Positions 32,572-42,903 of a DNA stretch of 64,000 bases are shown here, piece after piece. The position numbers and the translations under genes were made by a program. The DNA comes from Cystobasidiopsis lactophilus. Its lineage: Eukaryota; Basidiomycota; Agaricostilbomycetes; Agaricostilbales; Chionosphaeraceae. How positions within the stretch are numbered: the first letter of the stretch is position 1; the number at the start of each line of letters is the position of its first letter. The stretch covers positions 1,674,001 through 1,738,000 of the forward strand of contig BCIO01000002.1 in NCBI GenBank assembly GCA_001599975.1, in the 5' to 3' direction. The notes under the pieces were generated by a model. It was not told the DNA's origin, ran no database searches, and worked only from the letters and a program-made list of their open reading frames with translations.

Positions 32572-34559
32572 ATGGCACCCGGCCCTCACGCCTCCACAAG
32601 CCGCGCTGGCCCTTCCAGAGCCCCTGCACAAGCCACAGTCACCTCGACTCAGCAAGAGCTGCTCGCTGAGGCCCACCGCTTGGTCCAGCACACCATCCGC
32701 GCCTTCTACGACAGCAGACAGGTCGTTTTGTTCGACCAACTCATCCGGGGCGAGGCAGCGTGAGTCCGTTTGTTTTGGGTGGCCAGAAAAAGGAGGAAGT
32801 CGCAACGGCCCGAGCGGCGAAGGGCACCCTGCTGCTGGCCCGGCCAGTCTCAAGGACTGTTGCCGGTCGCGCCGTCCAGAGCGACCTCTTGGTCATGTGT
32901 GAAGAGCAAAGAAGGCTGACGAGGAACCAAATTTGACTGCACAGGCTCAAGGACGAGGTTTTGGCCGCCAAGCTGGGCGTGCAGATTAAGGACCTGGCCA
33001 AGATTGCTCAGCCTTTGGTTGAGCATCGCTTGCTAGCGGTGTAGGTTTTGCTGCCTACCCCATCCATAGCCAGGTTTGCCTATCGCGTGCCTTGGATGCG
33101 GTGGCAGATTCCGTCGCAACGAGGTGAAGGACGGCAGCATCAAGGCCGTGGCCAAGGCATGGTACTACATCGACCTCAAGACGTTCATCGACGTCGTCAA
33201 ATGGCGCATGTACAAGGTTCGAAAGACGATTGATGACAAGCTGCGAGATGTGCGGCCATTTCATTCGAGCCCTTTATTTGATGGCATGCTAACCGACCAT
33301 GACGGACTCGTAAAACAGGAAATCAAATCGCAAGGCTACGACTGTTCCCTGTGCAAGGCGTCTTACTCAACCCTGGATGTCGCCCATCTGGCGGTCGACC
33401 CGACGACCTTCCAGTTTAAATGCGACGTCTGCGGCAGCGTTCTGACTGACAACGAGTCGACCGCCGAAGCCGAATTGGGGAAGACCAAGATCAGGAGGCT
33501 GCTGGAACAGTGCAAAGTCATCATGGACGGCTTAAAAAAGACCGAAAGCTTCATCGTGCCAGCGTGCGTCCTTTCTATCGCGCCTTATGTCGCGCTAGAC
33601 CCTTCATTCGGGAGCTGATTTGCCGGGGGAAAACTGCGCAGTTTCAATATTGCCAAGTGGCTCGACATCAACCACCCGGTCCAAGAGTCAGCTTCTTTGT
33701 CCAAGATTGGTGCGGACGGCATCAAAATTGCAATGGGTGGCGCCCAGGCTGCGAAGGTTAAAGTGGAGCTGGCCGACGAGCACGATGTCGCCGCCTTGAA
33801 GGAGGCCAGGCTCAAGGAGTCGGAAGCCATTCGCCAACAAAACGCGCTGCCGGCTTGGATCGCCAAGTCAACAGTCTCAGGGGAAGCTACGGGAGCAGGG
33901 GCGCGGCAGATTGTGGAAGAGGATGGCGTTTTCCTGCCCTCGTCGCCGAGGAAGGAGGTGTTCGATCTGACGACCGCGGAGTCTAATGGCAAGCGCCTTT
34001 ACCTCTTTTAATCGTCAGACGTGTCTTGCTGACGCGTATTGGTTGGGCTGCAGACGATGCGCTGGAGGCCTACTACGCCAACTTTGAAGCGTCCACTTCC
34101 AAGGAACCTCCCGCTTCTGCGCCGGTCGTCCCGACAATCCAAACGCAGGCTGACTCGGAAGACTCAGACGACGAAAACTTCTTCGAACCTGTCGCACCCG
34201 CCGCCGCTGGCGCCTCGAGCTTGACCAGCTCGCTGGTGCTTACCCCTCCCACCTCGTACGAGGAAGACGTCAAGCCGCTGAATCCGCCTAAGAACGTCAA
34301 CGGCAAGCGCTCCCGGGAGGCTTCTGAAGATGGATTTGAGGTGGCTCCGGACGCCGAGGACGACTTCGGCGACGATTTTGGCGACATCTTCCACACCTCA
34401 CACCCTTCACCTCTACTCGACGAGGAAGAGAGCGCCGCCAAGCGAGCTCGGTTGTCAGCGTCAGTTTCTACGCCGGCCGTGGAGCTGGCACCGATCGAGC
34501 TCGCGCCAGAAGCAGCGGATGACTACGATAGCGACAACGCGGACTTTGAGGCGGTCTGA
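32572..34559 (+). CDS. TFA1: TFIIE large (alpha) subunit Tfa1
   Basis: Large subunit of general transcription factor TFIIE, which recruits TFIIH to RNA polymerase II. From ATG 32572 a short disordered stretch leads into the winged-helix domain (VLFDQLIRGEAA, joined over an intron at 32760-32944 to LKDEVLAAKLGVQIKDLAK). Further exons give KAWYYIDLKTFIDVVKWRM and DEIKSQGYDCSLCKASYST, then FQFKCDVCGSVL, completing a C-x2-C...C-x2-C zinc ribbon. A coiled region (AKVKVELADEHDVAALKEA) and a long acidic C-terminal tail (DSEDSDDENFFEP and later DAEDDFGDDFGDIF) follow, all expected for TFIIE alpha. The boundary around 33035-33100 is less certain than the others. Confidence 0.92.
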
Positions 34560-34735
34560 TTGGGCGGTTCCTTTTGCACATTGCACATTGTCTATATTAT
34601 ATCTGCATCTTCGTTTTGTTTTGGAATGGACAGTACGGACTCCCACCACCTGCTTGCCCACCAAGGGGCGAACTGAGGAGCACCTTGCAGATCGGCCTTT
34701 CAACCTCCTCAACCACGGTTTCGCTCTCGCGGGAT

Positions 34736-35705
34736 GGCAGACGTTTCTGATCCTGCCATTGCTGAGGCCTACAGTGCGTCTCCAAAGAAGGCGGGAGGCT
34801 CGACACTCACGGCGCGCGCGCTTTAGATCAAGTCCGCAGCGATAAAAGCCCCGAGACCTGGCTGGCATTGTCCTATGAAGGGGAGAAAAGCAGTAAACTA
34901 GTCCTCTCGGGGACAGGCACTGGCGATAAGCCACTCGACGAGGCAAGTCCTTTTGTCGGCCGCCACCTCTGTTCGACACTGGTGTCCCGGGGTCCGGACG
35001 CCGTCGAAGAGCTGTTCTGGAGCTGACATGACCCCAACAGCTTAAGGAGAAGCTGGTGTCTTCTCAAGCTCAGTTTGCGTATGCTAAGATTGTAAGCGTG
35101 CCAAGCTCTCTTTGGAGGCTTTCATGGCGGCTCAGCTCCTTTTCGGCCAGACCTACGCCAACGACAAGGAGAGCGTTAGAGTACGTCCATTCGTTCTCTA
35201 GATTAAGATATAAGGAATACTGAGACGGTGCCGGTCTCCAGGAAAAGTTCATCCTCGTGGGTTTCTGTTTGGATGGGCCAAAGCAATGGCTAGCCTGACT
35301 TCGGCCGGCAGATCACTTGGATCGGAGAATCTGTCGGCGGTGAGCCCATGACTCTACATAACCAAGGTTGTCCGTGGTCTGATCAACGCCTTAGTCATGC
35401 GCAAGGCCCGGGGTAAGCACTCGTTACCTACGTGCAGCGACAAAGTTAAGGACAGAAAGCAGTGTCCACGCACAAGTCCGACGTGCAGCAAGTCCTCAGG
35501 ACTTTTTCCATAGAGGTCAGTTGTTAAATGTACGCGTTACAAAGCTAACAGATTTGTAGGTGCCCGCAAGCTCGTTCGACGACTTAGACGAGAAGTCGAT
35601 TGTCGTGAGTGCTCTTTCGCGTCGCAATTGGACTGAATGACTGATCCCTGTGCATTTCAGACGAGGCTTCAGAAGGCCGGAGGAGCATCGTACGGATCTG
35701 GTTGA
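34736..35705 (+). CDS. COTL1: Coactosin-like ADF-homology protein
   Basis: Small actin-binding protein with one ADF-homology domain. It only shows after joining about eight short exons. The spliced reading is MADVSDPAIAEAYIRSDKS, PETWLALSYEGEKSSKLVLS, then LKEKLVSSQAQFAYAKI, YANDKESVREKFIL-ITWIGE, SVGVMRKARVSTHKSDVQQV, LRTFSIEVPASSFDDLDEKS and IVTRLQKAGGASYGSG, which follows human coactosin (WIGENVSG, KTLVKEVVQNFAKEF, LKKAGGANYD) closely. Exons include an 18-nt one (35395-35412). Nearly a kilobase for about 150 codons. Donor and acceptor choices early in the gene (before 35050) are the least sure. Confidence 0.85.
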
Positions 35706-36243
35706 GTGGCGTGCAATCTTCGAGGAATTGCACAACTTTTGCAATCAGTTGCCATTGCCCCACGATCACGCGTCGCTTTGCCTTCTGAAGCTTCTTGGCA
35801 CCTTTGTGCCCGCTTCGGAAGCAGTTTCATGCAAGCATGATGGGCTTGGGAAATGGTGTCGGCCCACCCGTGGTGCGCGAAGTCGCGTTTCAGGTTGCCA
35901 TCCTCTCTCCAAACTTGCTTCCTCCGCTTCCACCATCATTCGCAGGTCGAATCTTTGCTATTTCCTTTCTTACTAGGCAAGCGTAACTTCTTCAACAGCA
36001 TTGTAGCAAGTCTGACGATTTGTGCAGTTGATCTAGTCTCCCTTTCTTCGAGTAGCTGGGTGAGCCTCGCCTTCCTTAGCAACCTTGTCTGTCCGGCTTT
36101 GACAGCCCTTCCCAGCCTCTCGTCTTTTGTTTCCTTGATTCCCTTCTGCGTATCGCTATCCCAGTCGTTCTCAAAACCCTTCGTTTCGCTACCTCCTCCG
36201 TTTTTTTCTCGCACCGGAACCTGAAACGCCCACCACAGCGCCA
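35706..36243. other. Intergenic, promoter of the Rds1-like gene
   Basis: 538 bp with long pyrimidine-rich runs on the plus strand from 35930 to 36230 (CTTTCTT, CCTCTCGTC, TTTTTTTCTC), a common fungal core-promoter style. An open frame here (35650-35976) is not exon-like. No RNA gene seen. Confidence 0.5.
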
Positions 36244-38533
36244 ATGAAGTATCAAGCTTTTCTTATATCCGTTCAACTTGCCCTGGCGCTGGCCGCCTCT
36301 CCCCTGCATCGGCGACAAGAGGGCGTCGGTGCTGCCGTTATCGGCACTTCTTCCACAGAGGCGACGTCCGCCGGTGCCACTTCATCGTCGACCGACTCTG
36401 GTTCTCCATCTTCGAGCAGCAGCTCTTCCGCCACTCCCGGTTTCGAGGCTGCCAACGTCGCCATCCCCAACGACAGCGGCATCGGCATGCAGCTGGTCGC
36501 CACCTCATCAGCTACAGCCAGCACCCTAGCCTCGACCGCAACGGATAGCACGTCAACCGACAGCGCTTCAACAAGCAAGGCATCCAAGGGCTCCAAGACC
36601 ACCAGCTCGAGCGAGTCCGAGTCGACGAGCTCATCGAAATCCGAGTCCAACTCCGGGTCTGGCTCTGCCGCACAAGACTTGGTTGTTCTGCAGCTGGCTT
36701 TCACCCTGGAAAGGCTTGGTAAGTTGCATGGTTGATCTTAGGCACCGGAGCTAAGCTGGCTCTTTGCACTATACATACAGAGACCAGCTTCTACCAGCAG
36801 GCGAGCAAGAAGCTGTCGGTTGACCAATGGCAGCGACTCGGAATCAGTGGCGCGCAGGCTGATTTGTTGAGCGAGACCCTCACCGTGAGCCAGTTCCTCG
36901 TCCGTAGTTGGTCAATTGTTGATAGAGAGCCGCAGAGCGTCGCTTCGGACGAGTCCACCCACACAGCGCTGCTCCAAGGTGCGATCAAAGCCGGCGGCGC
37001 GGAGCCCTTTGTCGGATGCGACTTTGATTTTGGGAACTCTTTCGAGAACCCGTTCGCATTCTTGTCCGTTGCCCGCACCCTCGAGTATGCTGGGTGGGTC
37101 TCACTTTCCCCGTCCTCGCTCATCTTGATCTAAGGCCAAGAGCTCCTGCAGAGTTGGTGAGCGATAACACTTCCCTTCGCGCATGCCTGCTAAAGCTCCA
37201 AGCGACCAGCCGCCTACACCGGCGCCGCCAACCTGATCTCGGACAAGTCCCTGTTGACAACAGCTGCGTCCATCGTGACGGTCGAGGCCAGGCATCAAAG
37301 CGTGAGCTCCTGCCCGGCACTTTCCCTGCTTCTACCTGACTGATGTTTTGTCACAGTTTTTCAATCTGGTCACCGGAAACAAGGTGGTCCCTCAGGCCTT
37401 CGATATCCCCCTGGCCCCTCCAAGCATCCTCTCGGTCGCCGGTAGTTTCCTGTGAGTCTTGTTAGCCAAAGAGAAAGCTTGCCTCTGACTCCTCCCCACA
37501 GAAGCGGCTGCAGCGCTAAGGACTTGTCCTTGGAGGCCACCGATCCACTTGTCGCTGTCAAGTAGGTGTCCATTTGCCGAATTCATTCCATCGAACTCAG
37601 GCCTGATTCTTTATGAAGCGGCGACAACAACTCGACGCTCTTCACCACCGGCTCCTTTGTCAGCTTGGCAACGCTCAAAGACATTCCCGATAATGCGTTC
37701 TGCCAGGCAAGTTTGGACCTTGCAGAGCATGTAACGCTCTATGGCTCATCTAATAAAATCCAGATGGTTGTTGGCGGAGCGGATCCCATCGTTCTAGCCG
37801 TGGACAACTGCATCGTCCCGGAAGGCGTTGAAGGGTGAGTCTTGCTCAGCCACACCTACATCGCTGACCCTCAAACCAAAAACTCAGCGTCGTCGCCATC
37901 TTCTTGACCGAAGACGACACCCCTTTGATCACGGACGTCACCAAGCAGGATCTCGGCAAGGTTTTGGCTGGCCCAGCCATGGGGTTCGTCGACAACGCTA
38001 AGGACGCATCTGCCGAGATCTTCCAGTCCCTCCTTGCCATAGAAGGCCTAGGATCGGCTCAGCCGGGCAGCAAGGCCTTCCCGCCCGGGTCCGATATCAG
38101 AGGGCGCAAGAACAAGAAGGGTCAGGAGGTAGGCTCGCGATTTGGTCCTCCTACACGCCTTCGATATTGACTGACGAATCACTCGCTCCTTCAGGTCATC
38201 ATCAAGCAAACGCAGATCGTCAGCCAGACCGAGGTCATCTTCACGCCATCCGGTGGCAAAAGGTCGCAGTACAACACCGACAACAACCAGATCACCGTCA
38301 TCTCCCAGACTGCTGTCGCTTCAACAGTTGTCGTCGAGCAGAACAACGGCAACAACAACGGTAACGGCAACAACAAGAACAACAACAGCAACAACAACAG
38401 AGGCAGCGGCAAGGGCAGCGGCAACTCGAAGAGCAGCAACTCCAAGGGCGGCTCGAACGGCTACAAGGTGCGCAGGAGCCGTGCACACATGGCTCCTGCC
38501 AGGCGCAGCCAGCTTCGGGGAGGGAGGCACTAG
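36244..38533 (+). CDS. Rds1-like secreted protein with ferritin-like domain
   Basis: Secreted protein resembling fission yeast Rds1 (induced by stress). From ATG 36244: a signal peptide (MKYQAFLISVQLALALAAS), a basic cleavage region (HRR), a Ser/Thr-rich stalk, then a ferritin-like helical domain across about nine exons (DLVVLQLAFTLERL, ETSFYQQASKKLSVDQWQRL, FENPFAFLSVARTLEYAGV, ISDKSLLTTAASIVTVEARH-Q, VPQAFDIPLAPPSILSVAGS). The E...E/H residues in LERL, ETSFY and EARH are the type that could bind metal, but I cannot confirm it. Further on come VVGGADPIVLAVDN and a C-terminal tail with Asn runs (NNNGNGNNKNNNSNNN) and Ser/Lys/Gly repeats, ending in Arg-rich residues. Function unknown. Confidence 0.78.
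38341..38410 (+). repeat. AAC-rich low-complexity tract in the Rds1-like gene
   Basis: Imperfect run of AAC/GGC codons encoding Asn/Gly (AACAACGGCAACAACAAC). It is a codon-level repeat inside the last exon and a likely site of length variation between strains. Confidence 0.75.
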
Positions 38534-38851
38534 ATGGACCCTGCTCTTTCGCTGTTCTCTGTCATGTCCGCTTGATTGATTCCTTTCCTCCTTCACACTT
38601 TGGGGCAATATCACACTTTCAGTCTTCGCGCGAATCCTTATGAGCTGGCCATCAGGCCTTACAGCACACCGGGGCCGCCAGCAGTCACGGTGGCCAGAGG
38701 AGGGAAAAAAAAAAGTCGCCTGGTCCTCCTCATTGTTTTCTTCTCCCATCCGCGTCGATTCCAGGTGAGCTGCCCTTCCAGAGTCACCGTCCTGCTCGCC
38801 AAGCTGACGCGCGACTGCTCCTAGAAGCCCGCAGCTCGCCCAACCACCAAA
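38534..38851. other. Intergenic, PCNA promoter
   Basis: 318 bp between the Rds1-like gene and PCNA. It includes a nine-base A run near 38706. Possible cell-cycle elements: ACGCG within GACGCGCGAC at 38808-38817, just upstream of the PCNA start, resembles a MluI cell-cycle box (ACGCGT) but lacks its last base, so I do not call it. Confidence 0.45.
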
Positions 38852-40534
38852 ATGCTCGTGAGTTCATTTAGTCGCGCCCTTGCCTCTGCTGGTGTCCTCT
38901 GGACAACGCGTCGTGCTGTTCGGCGCCGACGAGGTCTCCAGCCATTTCTGTCGACCTCCTTCAGGCCCGCGAGACGCGTTTTTGGGCGAGTTGCAACCAG
39001 GAAGGGCCAGCGCTGACCTCGATGTGTTTGCTTTTGCCACAGGAAGCCAAGATTGAGAAAGCCGAGCTGCTCAAGAAGATTCTTGAAGGTGCGTCGAGGC
39101 CCTGAAGCTCTTGTCGGACCGTGCTCAAGCCGTAGAGCGACCGCAGCCGTCAAGGAGCTCGTCAACGATGCCAACTGGGACTGCAGCGACGAGGGCATGG
39201 TCAGTTCCCTCAAATCCGCTGCCTTCCAACGCCGATGGGCTCTAAACGTAGTCAAACAGAAACTGCAAGCTATGGACAACTCGCACATCGCGCTGGTGTC
39301 CCTCGAGCTGCAGCGGGGCATCTTCAAGGAGTTCCGCTGCGACCGCAACATGTCGCTCGGCATGAACTTGGGCTCGCTCACCAAGATCCTCAAGTGCGCC
39401 GGCAACAACGACACCGTCAAGCTCACGGCCTCGGACGACTCGGACGTGCTAGGCCTCGACTTCCAGAACCGGAGTGGGTTCTCTCTCGCCTTTGCTTTTG
39501 GCCTCTAAGCTGAATGCGGTCTCCAACCCACAGTCCACGACCGCATGGGCCAATACGAGATGAAGCTGATGGACATCGACCAAGGTGCGTTTTGGCGCGA
39601 CGGATCTCTTTTAAGGCCTTTATGGATCTGATGGTGCGCGCCAAATTTAACCAGAGCACCTGGGCATCCCGGACACGAGCTACGACGCCAGCGTGACCAT
39701 GCCTTCGGGCGAGTTCCTCCGCATCGTGCGCGACATCAAGGAGCTCGGCGAGTCGGTCAAGATCGAGGTCACCAAGGAGGGCATCAAGTTCAGCGCCGAG
39801 GGCGAGATTGGCACGGCGGCCGTCACGCTGAGGCCGACCGCTTCGACGACGCGCGCGCGGGCCAAGTCGGAGGAGGAGGACGAAGAAGAAGAGGACGAGG
39901 ACGAGGAGATGGAAACGGTCAAGGCGGAGGACGACGAGGAGGCGGACGCGTCGCCCAAGAAGGCCAAAAAGTCGGCCAAGGCCAACGGCACGTCGAAGAA
40001 GCGCATTGCCGGCTCGGACGACGAGGAGGAGGACGACGTGAAGCCCGACAAGGAGGTGATCGACGTGGAGGACAATGACGACGACGAGGACGACGATGGA
40101 TCGGTCCACGCGCTCGACGACGACGACGATGACGCCTCGGTGGCTTCGTCCAACAAGAAGCGCAAGGGCGCGAACGGCAAGGTCATCAAGAAGCCTGCTG
40201 CCAAGTCGTCCAAGGGCAAGGCCAAAGTTACAAAGGCCAAGGGCAAGAAGAAGGGCGGGGAGGATGGCGAGGACGAGAACCGCGAGGTTTGTTTCTGCCC
40301 CCTTCCTCTTTGCCCTCTTGATCTCACACATGGCACGCACAGATCATCATCACCTTGTCGCAGTCCGTGTCCTTGACCTTCTCGATCAAGTACCTCCAAA
40401 ACTTTGCCAAGTCGACGCCGCTGAGCGACAAGGTGACGCTCAACCTGTCGGCCGAGGTGCCCCTGCTGGTGCAGTACGACTTTGAAGGCGGCTCGGTCAA
40501 GTTCTACTTGGCACCCAAGATCAGCGACGAGTAG
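38852..40534 (+). CDS. POL30: PCNA sliding clamp with a large charged insertion
   Basis: Ring-forming DNA sliding clamp that tethers replicative polymerases and repair factors. Exons: 38852-38857 (only ATG CTC), 39043-39088, 39147-39199, 39260-39473, 39532-39584, 39655-40286 and 40343-40534. The spliced protein starts MLEAKIEKAELLKKILEAVK, continues MKLQAMDNSHIALVSLEL, CDRNMSLGMNLGSLTKILKC and GIPDTSYDASVTMPSGEFLR, and ends FEGGSVKFYLAPKISDE, all PCNA. Between IGTAAVTLRP and IIITLSQSVSLTFSIKYLQN sit about 150 residues where human PCNA has about 13; they are acidic (SEEEDEEEEDEDEE), then Lys/Ala-rich, and have no stop. The first intron is unusually long (185 bp) after only two codons. Confidence 0.95.
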
Positions 40535-40961
40535 TGGTGAACGCTTTCCCTTAACCCAAACAAACGCGTGCCGTCGTCAGTCTCTTCCTCTCTTTTCTTT
40601 CGTTCGTGCGAGCTCAATACTTGTTCATTCAACAGGTCGCATATACTTTTTGGCTCTGCTCCCACCTCGTCTTGTCGGACAGCGAATCAGGGGAATGGGA
40701 CTGGTGGTGTCGCGTTCGTCTCTAAAGAAGCCATCGTTCTGTCTCTCCCTTTTTTGGTCCCATCTTTCTAGTAGTTGCTCTCTTGCTGTTTGCTCGCTTT
40801 GCCATATCCCACAAAACAGCGCTCTCTCCTCTGCCCTTAGTCAAGCCAACTGAGTTGGACACCCTCAGCCACTGTTGCCCTTCCTGACTTCAACAAGATC
40901 CCAAGCCCCGGCCGTCGAAGGAGTAGTGCATCTTTGAGAATAGTCAGAGGAGCAACAAGGG
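40535..40961. other. Intergenic, CSN4 promoter
   Basis: 427 bp between PCNA and CSN4 on the same strand. Pyrimidine-rich plus strand (CTCTCCCTTTTTTGG at 40742-40756). Nothing coding or RNA-like seen. Confidence 0.5.
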
Positions 40962-42599
40962 ATGGAGGCCGCGCTGTCTGCCGTTCAAAGCAACCCAGTC
41001 TCGAGCAAGACTGAAGCCTGTTCGTTTGCCCTTTCCCTCTTCTGCTCTGTGTGTGAATGACCAACAAAAGAGAAACACACACAGTCGTCGCTCTGCTGCA
41101 CAAGACGCTCAACAATGGCTCCTCCTCCGCCCCTGCTTCCTCCCACCGCTTGGTCGAGGACCTGACCGCCTTGGTCCGCTCGGCCGCGCAAGAGTCGACC
41201 GGCCTGCTCGTCTCCCGCCAGGTGCTCTCCGAGGCCGTCAAGGAGATCACCACCCACGCCGCGCTCCAGGACGCAGAGGCCAAGAAGGCGCTCATCCAAA
41301 ACATCCTCCCCCTGCTCCAGGCCAGAGCTGTCACTTTTGAAGAGCAGGTTCGCGCTTTCCCCCATCTTTCCGCTTGCCGTCGAAAGAGAATTGCTGATGA
41401 ACGTAGGGTCGAAACAGATCACCACGTTGCGCTTGGCTTTGGCTGACATCCTCGAGGCCGAGGAGGATTGGGAGGGTTGCGCCAAGGTCTTGATGGGCAT
41501 CCCCCTCGACACCGGCCACAGGTGAGCATCTTGTCTTTGTCAGTGAAAGGTCAAGGGTTTGAAAGTGAGGAATTAGGTCCATCACGGACGACTTCAAGCT
41601 GACCGTCTATGTGCGCATCGTGCGCTTGCTCTTGGAGGAGGACGACGCTGTGACCGCCGAGAGCTACTTCAACCGGGCCACTTTGCTCATCCACACCGCC
41701 ACCGACAAGACCATGCAGCGTGAATTTCTCCCTCGCACACTCTCAATGCCTCTGGCTTTTGGAAACTAACCAGCTTGTTTTAACACAAAGTGCACTACAA
41801 GCTCTCTCAAGCCCGCATCTTGGACAGCCAACGCAGGTTCAACGAAGCCGGCTCCAAATACCACGAGATCTCCTACGTGACCGAGCTCGAAGAGGAGGAG
41901 CGCCTCCACGCCCTCTCCGCCGCCGTCACCTGCGCCATCCTCGGCCCCGCCGGCCCAACCCGCTCCCGCCTGCTCGCCACTTTGTACCGAGACGACCGGT
42001 CCCAGCACCTCGAGCAGCACCCCATCCTCGCCGCCACCTTCTTGGGCCACATCATCCGCCCCAACCTCATCTCCAGCTTCGAAGCCACCTTGAAACCCCA
42101 CCAGCTCGCCCGCCTGCCGCCCATCCCCAAGCCGTTGGCCTCCTCCAGGGCTGCCCCCGAGGAGCCTGGACCAGGAGCCAAGCGCGGGCCCGAAACAGTC
42201 TTGGACCGAGCCATCATGGAGCACAACCTGCTGGCCGCGTCCAAGATCTACGGCAACATCACCTTCTCCGGCTTGGGCTTGCTCTTGAGCTTGACCCCCT
42301 CGGCGGCCGAAGGCATGGCGCGCACCATGATCCAGCAAAACCGCCTCAAGGCCGCCATCGACCAGGTCGAGAAGCTCATCACCTTTGACCCGGCCGCGCG
42401 GGAGCTCGAGGGCGCGGTCAGCAACGTGGCCAAAGCGGCGGCCTTGGGCTCGGGCGGGGCGGAGGAGGACGACAAGGACAAGGTGCATGCCGACGAGACC
42501 GTCAGGTGGGACGCCAACATCCGCCGCAACACCCAGGCCGTCGAGGAGCTCGCCGCCCGCGCCAAGTTCTTGCTCACCGCCACCGTTGGAGGCGTGTGA
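40962..42599 (+). CDS. CSN4: COP9 signalosome subunit 4
   Basis: PCI-domain subunit of the COP9 signalosome, which removes Nedd8 from cullins and so controls cullin-RING ubiquitin ligases. Five exons: 40962-41022, 41088-41348, an exon starting near 41407, 41579-41716 and 41791-42599, giving about 450 residues. Key blocks: TLRLALADILEAEEDWEGCA, DDFKLTVYVRIVRLLLEEDD, ESYFNRATLLIH and LHYKLSQARILDSQRRFNEA, a TPR-like helical repeat, then the PCI domain (IYGNITFSGLGLLLSLTPSA, MIQQNRLKAAIDQVEKLITF). The C-terminal helix (RWDANIRRNTQAVEELAARA) is typical for CSN4. Codon use in the last exon is very GC-rich. Confidence 0.95.
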
Positions 42600-42903
42600 A
42601 GTCGATCTTCGTTCGAGGTTCTAGAGGCAAGACGAGAGGGCGAAGGGAAACCTGTGGGCGCGCTCCGCCAAAAAAAGGACGGCTAGAGTAGTCTTTTCCG
42701 TTAGAGAAGTTCCGACTTCAAAAACATGTACAATTCAATTTTACGCGACGACTCTTGTGACATGCTTGCGTGTGCGTCGAGAACAAAATACAACAAGTGA
42801 GCACCCCTTCGTTCACTCGGCCATGGTGGCAGCTGCCCTAGCTTAGCCGACCGCTCGGCCCTTCCATCCGTTACAGCCTAGGCTCCGGCCAAAGAGGCAG
42901 GCT
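42600..42903. other. Intergenic, tail-to-tail
   Basis: 304 bp between the convergent ends of CSN4 and the bZIP gene. Contains AT-rich stretches near 42710-42800, likely 3' processing signals. Nothing else seen. Confidence 0.5.

Noticed and set aside
38700-38715. A-run upstream of PCNA as a Pol III terminator or poly(A) retroposon tail
   Set aside because: No tRNA or SINE-like sequence precedes it on either strand; it is a simple A run in promoter DNA.
39423-40399. Large Leu/Val/Ser-rich frames opposite the PCNA insert
   Set aside because: They are the antisense image of GAG/GAC-rich codons; no start context or domain, and PCNA is on the other strand.
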